Below are positions 26,152-35,835 of a DNA stretch of 64,000 nt, piece by piece (the first letter of the stretch is position 1; every line of letters starts with the position of its first letter). Made by a program: the position numbers and the translations under genes. The notes below the pieces were generated by a model. It was given only the letters and a program-made list of their open reading frames with translations, ran no database searches and was not told where the DNA came from. Origin of the DNA: Paenibacillus sp. (GTDB lineage: Bacteria > Bacillota > Bacilli > Paenibacillales > Paenibacillaceae); the NCBI GenBank assembly GCA_031254035.1, contig JAIRVF010000033.1:1-64000 (forward strand), in the 5' to 3' direction.

Positions 26152-26398
26152 AAGTTCACTCCTTTCTAGACCAAAGAGGCTAGCCGCATATTCCGCTTAT
26201 GTCATTGTTTTCTCCAAATAGCTTGCCTTTTCCATTTTGTTCTTATATTTGTTCTTATTGTACTTTTCTCTACCCAACTTGAAAAGCATTCATTTCCACA
26301 ATAAGTAATACAATGCTATACACCCGTCCCCGATTCCATTATAGTTAAGAAAAGGGATTCTATTTATTTCCATTTCATAGACCAAGGGGGACTTTCGT

Positions 26399-27253
26399 AT
26401 GGAGCCATTTTCAAGCGATTTGCTAAAGGATAAAGTGGTGTTGATAACCGGGGGAGCAACCGGGCTGGGCCGTGCCATGGGAGAAAAATTTCTAAAACTT
26501 GGTGCAAAGCTGGCCATTACCGGACGACGGGAAGAAGTTCTGCGTCAAACATCCGATGAGTTATCTGCAAACGGTTACAATGTATTTTACAAGCCCTGCG
26601 ATGTACGCGATCCTGATCAAATCAGCGAGCTTGTGGATGCTGTGGAGTCGCATTTCGGCGGATTGGATATTCTGGTCAACAATGCGGCGGGCAACTTTAT
26701 CAGTCCGACTGAAAGACTGTCTACACGAGCGGTCGATGCTGTGCTGGGCATTGTGCTGCACGGCACCTTTTATACTACGCTTGAAGTCGGTAAACGCTGG
26801 ATTGAGCAAGGACGATCTGGCACCATGCTGAACATCACGACGACATATGCTGCCAGCGGCTCAGGATACGTCGTGCCTTCCGCAGCTGCCAAGGCTGGCG
26901 TCCTTGCCCTCACCCGCTCGCTTGCGGTCGAATGGGCCAAATACGGCATCCGTCAGGTTGCCATTGCCCCGGGACCTTTTCCAACCGAAGGTGCTTGGTC
27001 ACGGCTTTCTCCTACTCCGGAGCTAGAGGAAAAAATGCTGGACCGCATCCCGATGAAACGAGTTGGTGACAAAGATGAGCTTGCGAATTTGGCGGCCTTC
27101 CTGATCTCCGATTATGCAGCTTACATCAATGGTGAGGTTGTCACAATTGACGGCGGCGAATGGCTTCAGGGTGCGGGACAATTCAACGATTTACGCCAAG
27201 TGACCACCGAACAATGGGACATCCTCGCCCAAATGACCCGGAAAGGAAAGTAA
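26399..27253 (+). CDS. fadH: 2,4-dienoyl-CoA reductase-like SDR (FadH type)
   Basis: 284 residues, classical short-chain dehydrogenase fold. The cofactor motif is TGGATGLGRAMG and the NNAAG motif is present. The catalytic region reads SGYVVPSAAAKAGV: the usual YXXXK tyrosine is absent at its normal place, as in the dienoyl-CoA reductase subgroup. That favours reduction of 2,4-dienoyl-CoA from unsaturated fatty acids, and the C-terminal GGEWLQGAGQFN fits. It lies next to the long beta-oxidation operon. AAGGGGG precedes the ATG by about 9 bases. A trans-2-enoyl-CoA reductase role is an alternative. Confidence 0.85.
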   Translation: MEPFSSDLLKDKVVLITGGATGLGRAMGEKFLKLGAKLAITGRREEVLRQTSDELSANGYNVFYKPCDVRDPDQISELVDAVESHFGGLDILVNNAAGNFISPTERLSTRAVDAVLGIVLHGTFYTTLEVGKRWIEQGRSGTMLNITTTYAASGSGYVVPSAAAKAGVLALTRSLAVEWAKYGIRQVAIAPGPFPTEGAWSRLSPTPELEEKMLDRIPMKRVGDKDELANLAAFLISDYAAYINGEVVTIDGGEWLQGAGQFNDLRQVTTEQWDILAQMTRKGK

Positions 27254-27438
27254 GTGAGAGCCTATCAGGAAATGATGGATTTAATTCTGAACGTTGCCAA
27301 TCAAGACGAACGGATTCGCGCGGTGCTCGACTAGGACCAAAGTTTACCTTACCCGATAGCGCGCCGCCAACCGATGAATATTATTGGGTGCAGCGCCCCT
27401 CTGCTGCCTTTTTTTGCCGACTGCTGTGATGAATTCTG
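27254..27438 (+). pseudogene. Aminoglycoside 6-adenylyltransferase (ANT(6)) remnant
   Basis: Directly after the reductase stop a GTG opens VRAYQEMMDLILNVANQDER, IRAVLD, then a stop: the N-terminal 26 residues of ANT(6)/AadK enzymes. A second block at about 27340-27410 reads FTLPDSAPPTDEYYWVQRPS then AAFF. After a one-base shift, ADCCDEFWW follows. In intact ANT(6) these blocks lie about 100 residues apart. The gene has therefore lost an internal segment, gained a frameshift and lost everything beyond. No activity is expected. Confidence 0.8.
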
Positions 27439-27567
27439 GTGGTAAAAAAGGTGAGCCCCTTTCCTCTCGATGCAGCAGAGTTTTTTTAGCATAGAACAAT
27501 TAAATAATATCATTAATGTTTAATTCAATTAAATAAATACTCAATACTGAATACTGAATTTATTTCT

Positions 27568-27642
27568 TGACATTATGCGAGGTGGCCGCTGCGGTTTCGG
27601 ATCGCGAACGCTGTCGCTTCTTCAGAACGATTCCGTCCCCTC
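27568..27642 (-). repeat. Dispersed repeat, short copy (GGGGACGGAATC family)
   Basis: Read on the minus strand it begins GAGGGGACGGAATCGTTCTG and ends AGCGGCCACCTCGCATAATG. Both ends match the longer copy at 38223-38406, and about 115 bases in the middle are absent here. It sits in the otherwise featureless 27441-27816 gap, which is AT-rich. Confidence 0.75.
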
Positions 27643-27816
27643 AGCTACTTCAACTTATTATCAAGCACTACTCATAATGTTGAGCATAAATAAATCCCAT
27701 TAATATTTCATGCGATTAATTATATGGACTGTAGAGAAACTTGTGTTCATTAATAACAGATCACGAATGAACAGGCAATAATCGCGCGGTAGGTCCACTA
27801 GTTCTGAACACCAATT

Positions 27817-27860
27817 AAGCCCGATTCCTCAGACATCTTCTGAGAAATCGGGCTATTTTC
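27817..27860. terminator. Terminator at the end of the beta-oxidation operon
   Basis: AGCCCGATT-x-CTCAGA pairs with TCTGAG-x-AATCGGGCT. The stem is strong; T-rich bases follow on either strand (ATTTTC on plus). It lies 18-60 bases after the SCP2 gene stop. Confidence 0.65.
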
Positions 27861-27877
27861 AAATGTAAGAATTCCAG

Positions 27878-28201
27878 TTATCTATACTGCTTCAGTATTT
27901 CCTGCAGCTTAAGTGCGAGTCCTATTTTGCCGTCGACCTTAAGCGACCCCGTCATAAATGCCATTGTCGTATTCAAGTCGTCTTCGAGCAGCTTACGGAA
28001 ATTCTTTTCCGAAAGCGTCAATGTGCAATCTGCATTGTCTGCGGGTTCTTCCGAAACCGTTGCTCCGCCATTCTCGAAAACAACCTGGTACATGCCGTTT
28101 TCTCCAAGATTGAATCGGTAGACGGCATGGACAGATTCAATCGCCTTCGGATTTGCGTTCATAAGGTCCACGAGCTGGTGCAGTTCCTCTTTAATGGACA
28201 T
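27878..28201 (-). CDS. SCP2 sterol-binding domain protein
   Basis: 107 residues forming a single SCP2 lipid-binding domain: HAVYRFNLGENGMYQVVFEN, then DCTLTLSEKNFRKLL and TGSLKVDGKIGLALKLQEIL. Such proteins bind fatty acids or acyl-CoA in a hydrophobic tunnel. It is the last gene of the beta-oxidation operon, 34 bases after the thioesterase, so an acyl-chain carrier role is a reasonable inference. AAAGAGGAG lies upstream of the ATG. Confidence 0.88.
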   Translation of the reverse strand: MSIKEELHQLVDLMNANPKAIESVHAVYRFNLGENGMYQVVFENGGATVSEEPADNADCTLTLSEKNFRKLLEDDLNTTMAFMTGSLKVDGKIGLALKLQEILKQYR

Positions 28202-28235
28202 GCATTTTCTCCTCTTTTCAAGTAATGAAAAAAAA

Positions 28236-28664
28236 TCACTTCATTGTATTCAACACGCGAAATGTTCCCGTTCCGAACGCCAGCAGATCCCCATTTTCCT
28301 TACGGGCATAAGCCTGCGTGGTCATCAGCTTGCGGGAGCTGTGAACCATCTGCGCCGATACGAGCACCCTTCCTTCCGACACCGGAGCCACGTAGTTCAT
28401 GTTCAAACCGACCGTAACCACGTTTACGTCAGGACGGGACAGCATTGCGATGATTCCCATCGCTGAATCCATGGCCGAAGCATGCATCCCACCGTGCAGG
28501 ATTCCAATTGGATTGAGGTGATGCGGCAAAATATCAAATCCGACGACAACTTCCTTTTCATTAACCTCGATGATCTCACAGCCGATATAGTCCCAGAAGG
28601 AGTCTTTCGCCGCCTCTACCATACGTTCCAGATCGGAAAGGATACTGCCGGATGCGTATTCCAT
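28236..28664 (-). CDS. PaaI-like hotdog-fold acyl-CoA thioesterase
   Basis: 142 residues, 4HBT hotdog fold. The signature LNPIGILHGGMHASAMDSAMG contains the HGG motif and the conserved aspartate. It probably hydrolyses acyl-CoA to recover CoA during fatty acid breakdown. ATG is preceded by AAAGGAGG. It lies between lcfA (38-base gap) and the SCP2 gene. Substrate chain length cannot be read from sequence. Confidence 0.88.
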   Translation of the reverse strand: MEYASGSILSDLERMVEAAKDSFWDYIGCEIIEVNEKEVVVGFDILPHHLNPIGILHGGMHASAMDSAMGIIAMLSRPDVNVVTVGLNMNYVAPVSEGRVLVSAQMVHSSRKLMTTQAYARKENGDLLAFGTGTFRVLNTMK

Positions 28665-28702
28665 ATGCTAAACCTCCTTTGCTAGACACGATCCGACGGC
28701 CT

Positions 28703-30406
28703 TTACATATCCACCTTGGATTGGTTCACAAGCTTTTCGTTCTCTTCATCAATAAGCTTGCGGCGAAGCACCTTGCCAACTAGAGTCTTGGGCAAAGATT
28801 CCCGGAATTCATAGATCTTAGGCACCTTGTAGACAGCCAAACGCTCCTTGCACCAGCTTTTAAGCTCTTTTTCCGTTATGGAGGAGCCTTTGCGCAGCAC
28901 AATGTAAGCCTTTACATTTTCGCCCCGGTAAGGATCATTGATGCCGGCGACTACCGCCTCCTCGACATCAGGATGCTCGAAGAGCACTTCTTCCACTTCA
29001 CGCGGATAAATGTTGTAGCCTCCGGCAATGATCAAATCTTTGCGCCGGTCAAGGATATAAAAGAAACCCTCGTCATCCATACGCGCCAGATCACCTGTGT
29101 ACAGCCAGCCGTCACGCAGTGCCCTCTCTGTCTCCTCCGGACGGTTCCAATACCCCTTCATCACCTGCGGTCCCTTAACCACCAGTTCACCGATTTCACC
29201 CAGCGGCATCTCTTCGCTCGTCTCCGGATGAACGATCTTGGCAAACGTATCCGGAAACGGAACACCAATGGAGCCCGCCTTACGTTTGCCCCAAATGTTG
29301 TTCGCATGCGTTACCGGTGCTGCTTCCGTTAATCCATATCCCTCAATCAGCTTTCCGCCCGTAATCTTCTCGAAACGCTCCTGTACCTCGACAGGCAGCG
29401 GAGCCGCGCCGCTGATACAAACTTTGATTGAAGAAAGATCATAGCTGCTTACCTCCGGATGATGAATGACGGCAATGTACATGGTAGGAGCCCCCGGAAA
29501 TAAGGTCGGCTTTTTCTTTTGGATTGTTTTAAGCACGTCATCAATCTGGAAACGCGGAATCAATATTAACGTACCCGAGGTATACATCGCTTTATTTAAG
29601 AGCACAGTCAGACCAAACACATGAAAAAATGGCAGTGCGGCGAGATATCTTTCCATGGCTTTTTGAGTTTGATAAAACCAAAGACTGGATTGAATCGTGT
29701 TGGATATCAAGTTCATATGCGTCAGCATGACGCCTTTGGCAAACCCGGTCGTTCCGCCGGTATATTGAATCAGTGCCATATCATTTTCGGGATCAACGAG
29801 AACCTCAAGCGGTGTATCGGTAGAGTTTTTAAGAAATTGGACAAATGACAATATTCGCTCGTTATATTCGATTTTAACGAACATGCCGTCTTTTTTGGCC
29901 TTAATGGGATAGAGCATATTTTTCGGGAAAGGGAGGTAATCCTTCATTGAAGTAACGATGATATGCTGCAGTGGATGACGCTCCATCGCCTTATTGACCC
30001 GTCCCACTAGCGCATCCATCGTCACGATGATTTTCGCGCCCGAGTCTGTCAGCTGATGTTCGATTTCGCGCGGGACATAAAGCGGGTTGGTCATGACCAC
30101 AATACCGCCAATAAGGAGTGTGCCATAATAGGCAATCACTCCTTGCGGACAATTCGGCAGCATGATGGCGACCCGGTCTCCTTTGCGAACGCCCAAATGA
30201 TGCAGGGCGTTCGCAAACCGGTATACCGATTGAAGCAAACTGGAATAGGTGATGTTTTTCCCGAGAAACTCAAGGGCAATATGTTCCGGATATGATGCAG
30301 CGGAATCGATCAAGAACTTTGCCAAGTTTTGCCTGGGATAATCGTAAGTGTGCGGGACCTCCTCAGGATATTGATCTAACCATGGATTATTTGGCATCCT
30401 GGCCAC
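28703..30406 (-). CDS. lcfA: Long-chain acyl-CoA synthetase
   Basis: 567 residues, ANL superfamily. The P-loop-like motif YTGGTTGFAKGVMLTH, the A5 motif GYGLTEAAPVTH, and DGWLYTGDLARMDDEGFFYI are in order, with the catalytic lysine in LPKTLVGKVLRRKL near the C-terminus. It activates imported fatty acids with ATP and CoA at the membrane. In B. subtilis lcfA heads another FadR-regulated operon with fadR, fadB and etfBA; here it is joined to fadE, with a 14-base gap. Confidence 0.94.
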   Translation of the reverse strand: MARMPNNPWLDQYPEEVPHTYDYPRQNLAKFLIDSAASYPEHIALEFLGKNITYSSLLQSVYRFANALHHLGVRKGDRVAIMLPNCPQGVIAYYGTLLIGGIVVMTNPLYVPREIEHQLTDSGAKIIVTMDALVGRVNKAMERHPLQHIIVTSMKDYLPFPKNMLYPIKAKKDGMFVKIEYNERILSFVQFLKNSTDTPLEVLVDPENDMALIQYTGGTTGFAKGVMLTHMNLISNTIQSSLWFYQTQKAMERYLAALPFFHVFGLTVLLNKAMYTSGTLILIPRFQIDDVLKTIQKKKPTLFPGAPTMYIAVIHHPEVSSYDLSSIKVCISGAAPLPVEVQERFEKITGGKLIEGYGLTEAAPVTHANNIWGKRKAGSIGVPFPDTFAKIVHPETSEEMPLGEIGELVVKGPQVMKGYWNRPEETERALRDGWLYTGDLARMDDEGFFYILDRRKDLIIAGGYNIYPREVEEVLFEHPDVEEAVVAGINDPYRGENVKAYIVLRKGSSITEKELKSWCKERLAVYKVPKIYEFRESLPKTLVGKVLRRKLIDEENEKLVNQSKVDM

Positions 30407-30420
30407 CCCATCTCACAAAA

Positions 30421-32202
30421 TTACAAAACGTATGCTTCCGAGTCGATGACCTTTTCAGCAATTTCGCGTTTGATGCCAAGCGAATCGATCGGCGCTTTAC
30501 GGGCCAGTTTTTTGAGGACCGACAGTTGCGTCCGGAGAGTATCTCCCGATTCCATTGCTGCCAGTACTTCCTTGGCCCAATTTTCGATTTTTACGAATTC
30601 TTCATGAATAAACACCGTTGTCATTTGAATGGCAAGTTTCGCTTTGTCTTCGCCGGAGCGGTCGATTAATTTTTGCGTACGCAGCAGCGCACTCTCCATT
30701 GCAAATACGGAAATCATGATGTCGGCCAGATTGCCCAAAATTTCCTGCTGCGCTTCCAATTTCATTTGGTATTTCTGAACAGCCCCAGCGCCACACATCA
30801 AGAAGATCTTTTTCGACATTTTCAAGAGGTGAGATTCCTGTTCAAGTGTTCCTTCAAACACCTGGCTCGGAATCGGCGCCATCAATTCATTTTGCAGCGC
30901 CATCGCTTTTTGCATCAGAGGCAGCTCGCCTTTCATTGCTTTTTTAACCAAAGATCCTGGAATAAGCAGGCGGTTAATTTCGTTCGTGCCTTCGAAAATC
31001 CGATTGATCCGTGAATCACGGTAAATGCGCTCCACACGATACTCTTGAGTAAAACCGTATCCACCATGAATTTGCACGCCTTCATCCGCGATAAAATCCA
31101 ATACCTCGGAGCCAAATACCTTATTAATGGAACATTCAAGCTGGTATTCAGCAATCGCTTTGGCGGATTGATAGCCTACCTGTGGACTGCTGTGATCCAC
31201 TTCGGACAAACCTACGTCAAACAGACCGGCTGTACGGTAAACCATACTTTCGAGTACATACGTTTTCATGTTCATGTCGGCAAGCTTTTTGCCAATCAGC
31301 GGGAAAGATGAAATTTGGCGTCCGAACTGCGTACGTTCGTTGGCGTATTCAGCAGCAAGAGCAATCGTGTCTTTGGATGCGCCCACACAGCCTGCAGCCA
31401 GCTTGAAGCGTCCGATGTTCAGAATGTTAAACGCGATCAGATGGCCTTTGCCGACTTCCCAAAGCAGATTTTCAGCAGGAACCTTCACGTCCTCTAGAAT
31501 CAGCTGACAGGTCGAGGAGCCTTTAATGCCCATCTTCTTCTCTTCTGTACCGATGCTTACGCCTTCCATCGTGCGTTCGACGATAAAGGTACTGAAATCT
31601 TTGCCGTCCACTTTGGCGTACACAATGAATACATCTGCAAAACCAGCATTGGTGATGAACTGCTTTGTTCCGTTCAAAATATAATATTCGCCGTCATCCG
31701 TTAATGTTGCTGTTGCTTTAGCGCCTTGCGCATCCGAACCGGAAGATGGTTCTGTCAGGCAGTATGCCGCGATTTTTTCGCCGGTGGACAGGAGAGGCAA
31801 ATATTTTTGCTTCTGTTCCTCGGTCCCGAAATAAACAATCGGGAGGGTTCCAATGCCGACATGAGCTCCAATCGAGAGTGCAAATGAGGAAGCTTTCGTC
31901 AGATTTTCATTGATCAGAGTGGAACTGACCTTATCCAGGCCAAGCCCGCCGTAGGCTTCGGGTACGTCCGCGCCCAATAGGCCAAGCTCGCCGGCTTTGC
32001 GCATTTTTTCGACGGTCAGTTCATAGTTCAGCTTCTCTATTTCTTCATCATGAGGGACGATTTCTCCTGCTACGAAGTCTGCCGTCGTCTGCCCAATCAT
32101 GCGATGTTCTTCGGTAAAATCCTCCGGCGTTACGATTTGACTGAAATCGGTATCCTCAATAATAAAACTGCCGCCAATCACTTTGTTCATTGTTGTGCTC
32201 AT
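30421..32202 (-). CDS. fadE: Acyl-CoA dehydrogenase FadE
   Basis: 593 residues, longer than the common 380-residue acyl-CoA dehydrogenases, as B. subtilis FadE is. Conserved segments: YCLTEPSSGSDAQGAKATA (FAD/substrate), GIKGSSTCQL, and IHGGYGFTQEYRVERIYRDS followed by RINRIFEGTNEINR. A C-terminal helical extension of about 150 residues follows. It introduces the trans-2 double bond and passes electrons to EtfAB encoded at 39.2-41.1 kb. AAAGGAGAGG precedes the ATG. It is 18 bases after fadA. Confidence 0.94.
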   Translation of the reverse strand: MSTTMNKVIGGSFIIEDTDFSQIVTPEDFTEEHRMIGQTTADFVAGEIVPHDEEIEKLNYELTVEKMRKAGELGLLGADVPEAYGGLGLDKVSSTLINENLTKASSFALSIGAHVGIGTLPIVYFGTEEQKQKYLPLLSTGEKIAAYCLTEPSSGSDAQGAKATATLTDDGEYYILNGTKQFITNAGFADVFIVYAKVDGKDFSTFIVERTMEGVSIGTEEKKMGIKGSSTCQLILEDVKVPAENLLWEVGKGHLIAFNILNIGRFKLAAGCVGASKDTIALAAEYANERTQFGRQISSFPLIGKKLADMNMKTYVLESMVYRTAGLFDVGLSEVDHSSPQVGYQSAKAIAEYQLECSINKVFGSEVLDFIADEGVQIHGGYGFTQEYRVERIYRDSRINRIFEGTNEINRLLIPGSLVKKAMKGELPLMQKAMALQNELMAPIPSQVFEGTLEQESHLLKMSKKIFLMCGAGAVQKYQMKLEAQQEILGNLADIMISVFAMESALLRTQKLIDRSGEDKAKLAIQMTTVFIHEEFVKIENWAKEVLAAMESGDTLRTQLSVLKKLARKAPIDSLGIKREIAEKVIDSEAYVL

Positions 32203-32220
32203 GCTTACCTCTCCTTTTCA

Positions 32221-33408
32221 CTAATTTTCAGGATGAACTTCAAACACACCTGCAGCGCCCATGCCTCCGCCAATACACATCGATACGACACCATATCCTC
32301 CACCCTGGCGTCTCAGCTCATTAATGAGCGTCGTCGTCAGCTTGGTTCCTGTGCAGCCGAGTGGATGACCAAGTGCAATCGCACCGCCATTAACATTCAC
32401 TTTCTCCTCATCGAGGCCCAGTTCCCGGATAATATGAACGCATTGGGAAGCAAAAGCTTCATTGATTTCAAAAAGCTTCACATCTTCTTGCGTAATTCCC
32501 GCCATTTTCAGTGCTTTCGGAATCGCCTTCACAGGACCTACGCCCATAATTTCCGGCTCCACGCCGCTGAGTGCGAAGGAACGGAAAGTAGCCAACGGCT
32601 TCAGTCCGAGCTCCTCTGCTTTTTCCCGGCTCATGACGACCACAGCGGCGGCACCGTCGCTGGTCTGAGAGGAATTACCCGCGGTTACGGTACCGTTCAG
32701 TTTAAAGGAAGGTTTCAGCTTGCCAAGGATTTCAGCGGTCGTATCTGCGCGGACACCTTCATCGGTATCGAATGTTATAGATTTGGTTTGAACTTTTCCT
32801 TTATCATCCACGTTTTTCAATTCAATCTGCACGGGAATGATTTCGTCTTTGAATTTCCCCTCGGAAATAGCTTTAGCCGCCTTCTCATGGGAGCGGGCCG
32901 CGAAGTGGTCCTGATCCTCACGGGAAATACCGAAACGCTCCGCCACTTCTTCTGCGGTATGGCCCATACCCATGTACACTTCAGGCATATCAGCCACTAG
33001 CTTCGGATTTGGCGAAATTTTAAAACCTGTCATCGGCACATGGCTCATGCTTTCTACACCGCCGGCAATCAGCACATCCGCAGACCCAAGCATGACGCGC
33101 TCCGCTGCGAAAGCGATAGCCTGCAGGCCTGATGAACAAAATCGGTTGATCGTGAGCGCCGGAACAGTTACTGGAAAACCAGCATACAGCGACATGATGC
33201 GGGCAAAGTTGAGTCCTTGCTCCCCTTCCGGCATAGCGCAGCCGATAATGATATCTTCCACATCCTCCTTACTTAGACCTGGAGCACGCTCTACAACTGC
33301 TTCCAATACAGCTTTCCCGAGATCATCTGCCCTGGTTTGGGCCAAACTGCCTTTTTTGGCTTTCCCGATTGCGGTACGGGCCATGGATACGATTACTGCT
33401 TCTCTCAT
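32221..33408 (-). CDS. fadA: Acetyl-CoA C-acyltransferase (3-ketoacyl-CoA thiolase) FadA
   Basis: 395 residues. The nucleophilic cysteine is in [12 protein letters not shown], the NEAFA box is present, and the second active-site group is [10 protein letters not shown] with the [13 protein letters not shown] cysteine near the end. It releases acetyl-CoA in the last step of each cycle. It lies between fadN and fadE as in B. subtilis fadNAE. The ATG start has GGGAGGGTG upstream. Confidence 0.95.
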   Translation of the reverse strand: MREAVIVSMARTAIGKAKKGSLAQTRADDLGKAVLEAVVERAPGLSKEDVEDIIIGCAMPEGEQGLNFARIMSLYAGFPVTVPALTINRFCSSGLQAIAFAAERVMLGSADVLIAGGVESMSHVPMTGFKISPNPKLVADMPEVYMGMGHTAEEVAERFGISREDQDHFAARSHEKAAKAISEGKFKDEIIPVQIELKNVDDKGKVQTKSITFDTDEGVRADTTAEILGKLKPSFKLNGTVTAGNSSQTSDGAAAVVVMSREKAEELGLKPLATFRSFALSGVEPEIMGVGPVKAIPKALKMAGITQEDVKLFEINEAFASQCVHIIRELGLDEEKVNVNGGAIALGHPLGCTGTKLTTTLINELRRQGGGYGVVSMCIGGGMGAAGVFEVHPEN

Positions 33409-33432
33409 TCGATTTCACCCTCCCCTGGTATG

Positions 33433-35835
33433 TTAGTTTCGGAGTGCCTTACCTTTAGTCAACATATGGTGCATTCGCTGCTGCGTTTTTGCTTCGCCAC
33501 AAAGACTCAGGAATGCTTCGCGTTCTAGATCCAGCATATATTGCTCGGTCACGAGCGACCCAGCCGGAACGTCGCCACCTGCAAGAACATGCGCCAATTT
33601 CTTGGCAATGAGCAGGTCATGATCGCTGATATATCCGCCGCGTTTCATTTCAATGGCACCAAGCTGCAGCACCGCTTTACCTTCCGAACCCACGACGCGG
33701 ATTTTCTCTTGCGGAACCTGCTTGTAATCCGTATTCGCAAGACCCAGTACCGCTTGTTTGGCTTCATAGATGGAAAAGTCTTGATTCGCCACAACCCGGT
33801 CGGTAGGACGCAAGTATCCAATCTTTCTCGCGTCATATCCACTGCTGGACACGGTCGCTGTTCCAATCGTTTGGAACGCATGATTGATAAACGGCTGTAG
33901 ATCGACGCCCTCTACTTTTGCCTGTTGGCTCGAACGTAGTGCAAATTCCTTCAAGCCACCCCCTGCTGGGATCAAGCCTACCCCGACTTCCACCAGACCG
34001 TAGTAGGTCTCGGCCGAAGCCACCACCTGATCCGCAGGCATACAAGCTTCAACGCCTCCGCCGAGGCACATGCGGTGAGGAGCAGCCAAGACCGGTTTTT
34101 CAAAATGTTTAACCTTATACATCGTGTTCTGGAACATATAAATGATGTCGTTGATTTCATCCCACTCTTCGTCTTGGGCTTCCATGAGGAGGAGCATGAT
34201 GTTGGCGCCTACGCAGAAGTTGCGTCCTTGGTTAGCAATAACCATACCTTTATAATTTTTTCTGACTTCATCCAAACTCTGGGTAATCATGCTCAGAATG
34301 TCCCCGCCGATAGCATTATTTGGCGAATGGAACTCCAGACATGTGACGTCGTCTCCTAAATCGATCAGGCTCGCCCCGCTGTTTCCTTTGATGACTTTGT
34401 TTCTCTCTTTCAGGCTGCGCAAATTGATCACTTCAGGCGCAAATTCCACTTCCTTATACTCGGAAGAGCCAACATGGAAGGAGTAGAGTTTGCCTTCTTC
34501 TTGTTTATAGAAGGAAGTATTGCCTGCCGCGATCCAATCCTTCACCCAAGCCGGAACGGTTAATCCTTCCGCTTCCATTCGTTCTACCGAGCGCTGAAGC
34601 CCTATAGCATCCCAAGCCTCAAACGGCCCGATCTCCCAAGAAAAGCCCCACTTCATGGCATCGTCGATCTCTTGAATCGAATCCGATATTTCGCCGAACT
34701 TTTCAGCGGAGTAGACTAATACTTGTTTCAGGATGTTCCAAGCTAGTTCTGAGTAACGGTCTTTCGCGGCGATGAGAGCTTTGGTTTTCTCCCTTGCCCC
34801 TTTGGCGAGCTTGGCGGCTTCCAGCGAAGCTGACTTCGGTTTCTTTTGCGGTACGTATTCCATCGATGTCATATCAAGCGAAAAAATCTCGCTGCCGCCC
34901 GACACTTTTTTCTTCACATAAAAACCTTGGCCAGACTTCTCACCAAGCCAGCCTTTCTCGACCATGGTTTGAAGCATAGGAGGAACCGCAAAAATCGACT
35001 TCTCGGATTCATTCAACACATGATTATAGACGTTGTCCGCCACATGCACGAATGTATCCAGTCCCACCAAATCCAGCGTGCGGAAGGTTGCGCTCTTCGG
35101 ACGTCCCATCGCTGGTCCTGTAACTGCATCGACTTCTTCCACCGTAAACCCGTTTTCGGTCATCTCTCTTAGAGTCACTAGAAGGCCGTAGGTCCCAATG
35201 CGGTTAGCGATGAAGTTAGGCGTATCCTTAGCCATTACAACGCCTTTGCCGAGCACCTTTTCACAGAATCCCTTCATGAAGGTAACAAACTCAGGATCGG
35301 TTTGCTCACCTGGAATGATTTCAAGCAGCTTCATATAACGCGGCGGGTTAAAGAAATGAGTACCCATAAAGTGCTTTTTGAAATCTTCCCCACAAGCTGC
35401 CACCATGTCATTGATGGAGATGCCCGACGTATTGGAGCTGACGATCGTTCCCGGCGTCCAGACGCCTTCGATTTTTTGCAGAAGCCCTTTTTTCACCTCG
35501 AGATTTTCCACTACAACCTCAATAATCCAGTCCACCTGAGCCAGCTGGGACAAATGATCTTCCAGATTCCCTGGCGTGATGCGCTCTGCGAACGAATTAT
35601 CAAAAAGCGGGGCTGGCTTAGTTTTAGTGAGCCTCGTAATCGCAGATAACGCAAGCTTGTTCCTTACTGCTGGATTCTCGAGAGTCAAGCCTTTTGCCGC
35701 TTCTTCTTCCGTCAGCTGCTTAGGTACCATATCCAGCAGTAAGCACGGAATGCCAACGTTGGCCAGATGTGCCGCGATACCGGAACCCATAATTCCAGAA
35801 CCGATGACGGCCGCTTTACGAATGGATTTGTTCAT
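33433..35835 (-). CDS. fadN: 3-hydroxyacyl-CoA dehydrogenase / enoyl-CoA hydratase FadN
   Basis: 800 residues. The N-terminal NAD-binding domain has VIGSGIMGSGIAAHLANVG; the 3-hydroxyacyl-CoA dehydrogenase signature appears as GTHFFNPPRYMKLLEIIPG. The C-terminal domain, about residues 480-700, is of crotonase type with VIANQGRNFCVGANI, MCLGGGVEA and VEVGVGLIPAGGG. One polypeptide thus hydrates and oxidises the enoyl-CoA. The start overlaps the fadF stop by four bases (ATGA). Confidence 0.95.
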   Translation of the reverse strand: MNKSIRKAAVIGSGIMGSGIAAHLANVGIPCLLLDMVPKQLTEEEAAKGLTLENPAVRNKLALSAITRLTKTKPAPLFDNSFAERITPGNLEDHLSQLAQVDWIIEVVVENLEVKKGLLQKIEGVWTPGTIVSSNTSGISINDMVAACGEDFKKHFMGTHFFNPPRYMKLLEIIPGEQTDPEFVTFMKGFCEKVLGKGVVMAKDTPNFIANRIGTYGLLVTLREMTENGFTVEEVDAVTGPAMGRPKSATFRTLDLVGLDTFVHVADNVYNHVLNESEKSIFAVPPMLQTMVEKGWLGEKSGQGFYVKKKVSGGSEIFSLDMTSMEYVPQKKPKSASLEAAKLAKGAREKTKALIAAKDRYSELAWNILKQVLVYSAEKFGEISDSIQEIDDAMKWGFSWEIGPFEAWDAIGLQRSVERMEAEGLTVPAWVKDWIAAGNTSFYKQEEGKLYSFHVGSSEYKEVEFAPEVINLRSLKERNKVIKGNSGASLIDLGDDVTCLEFHSPNNAIGGDILSMITQSLDEVRKNYKGMVIANQGRNFCVGANIMLLLMEAQDEEWDEINDIIYMFQNTMYKVKHFEKPVLAAPHRMCLGGGVEACMPADQVVASAETYYGLVEVGVGLIPAGGGLKEFALRSSQQAKVEGVDLQPFINHAFQTIGTATVSSSGYDARKIGYLRPTDRVVANQDFSIYEAKQAVLGLANTDYKQVPQEKIRVVGSEGKAVLQLGAIEMKRGGYISDHDLLIAKKLAHVLAGGDVPAGSLVTEQYMLDLEREAFLSLCGEAKTQQRMHHMLTKGKALRN

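Noticed and set aside
32050..33000. A 316-codon frame on the plus strand
   Set aside because: It is antisense to fadA and the fadE start, both firmly identified. Its composition is that of a shadow frame, with no ribosome site.
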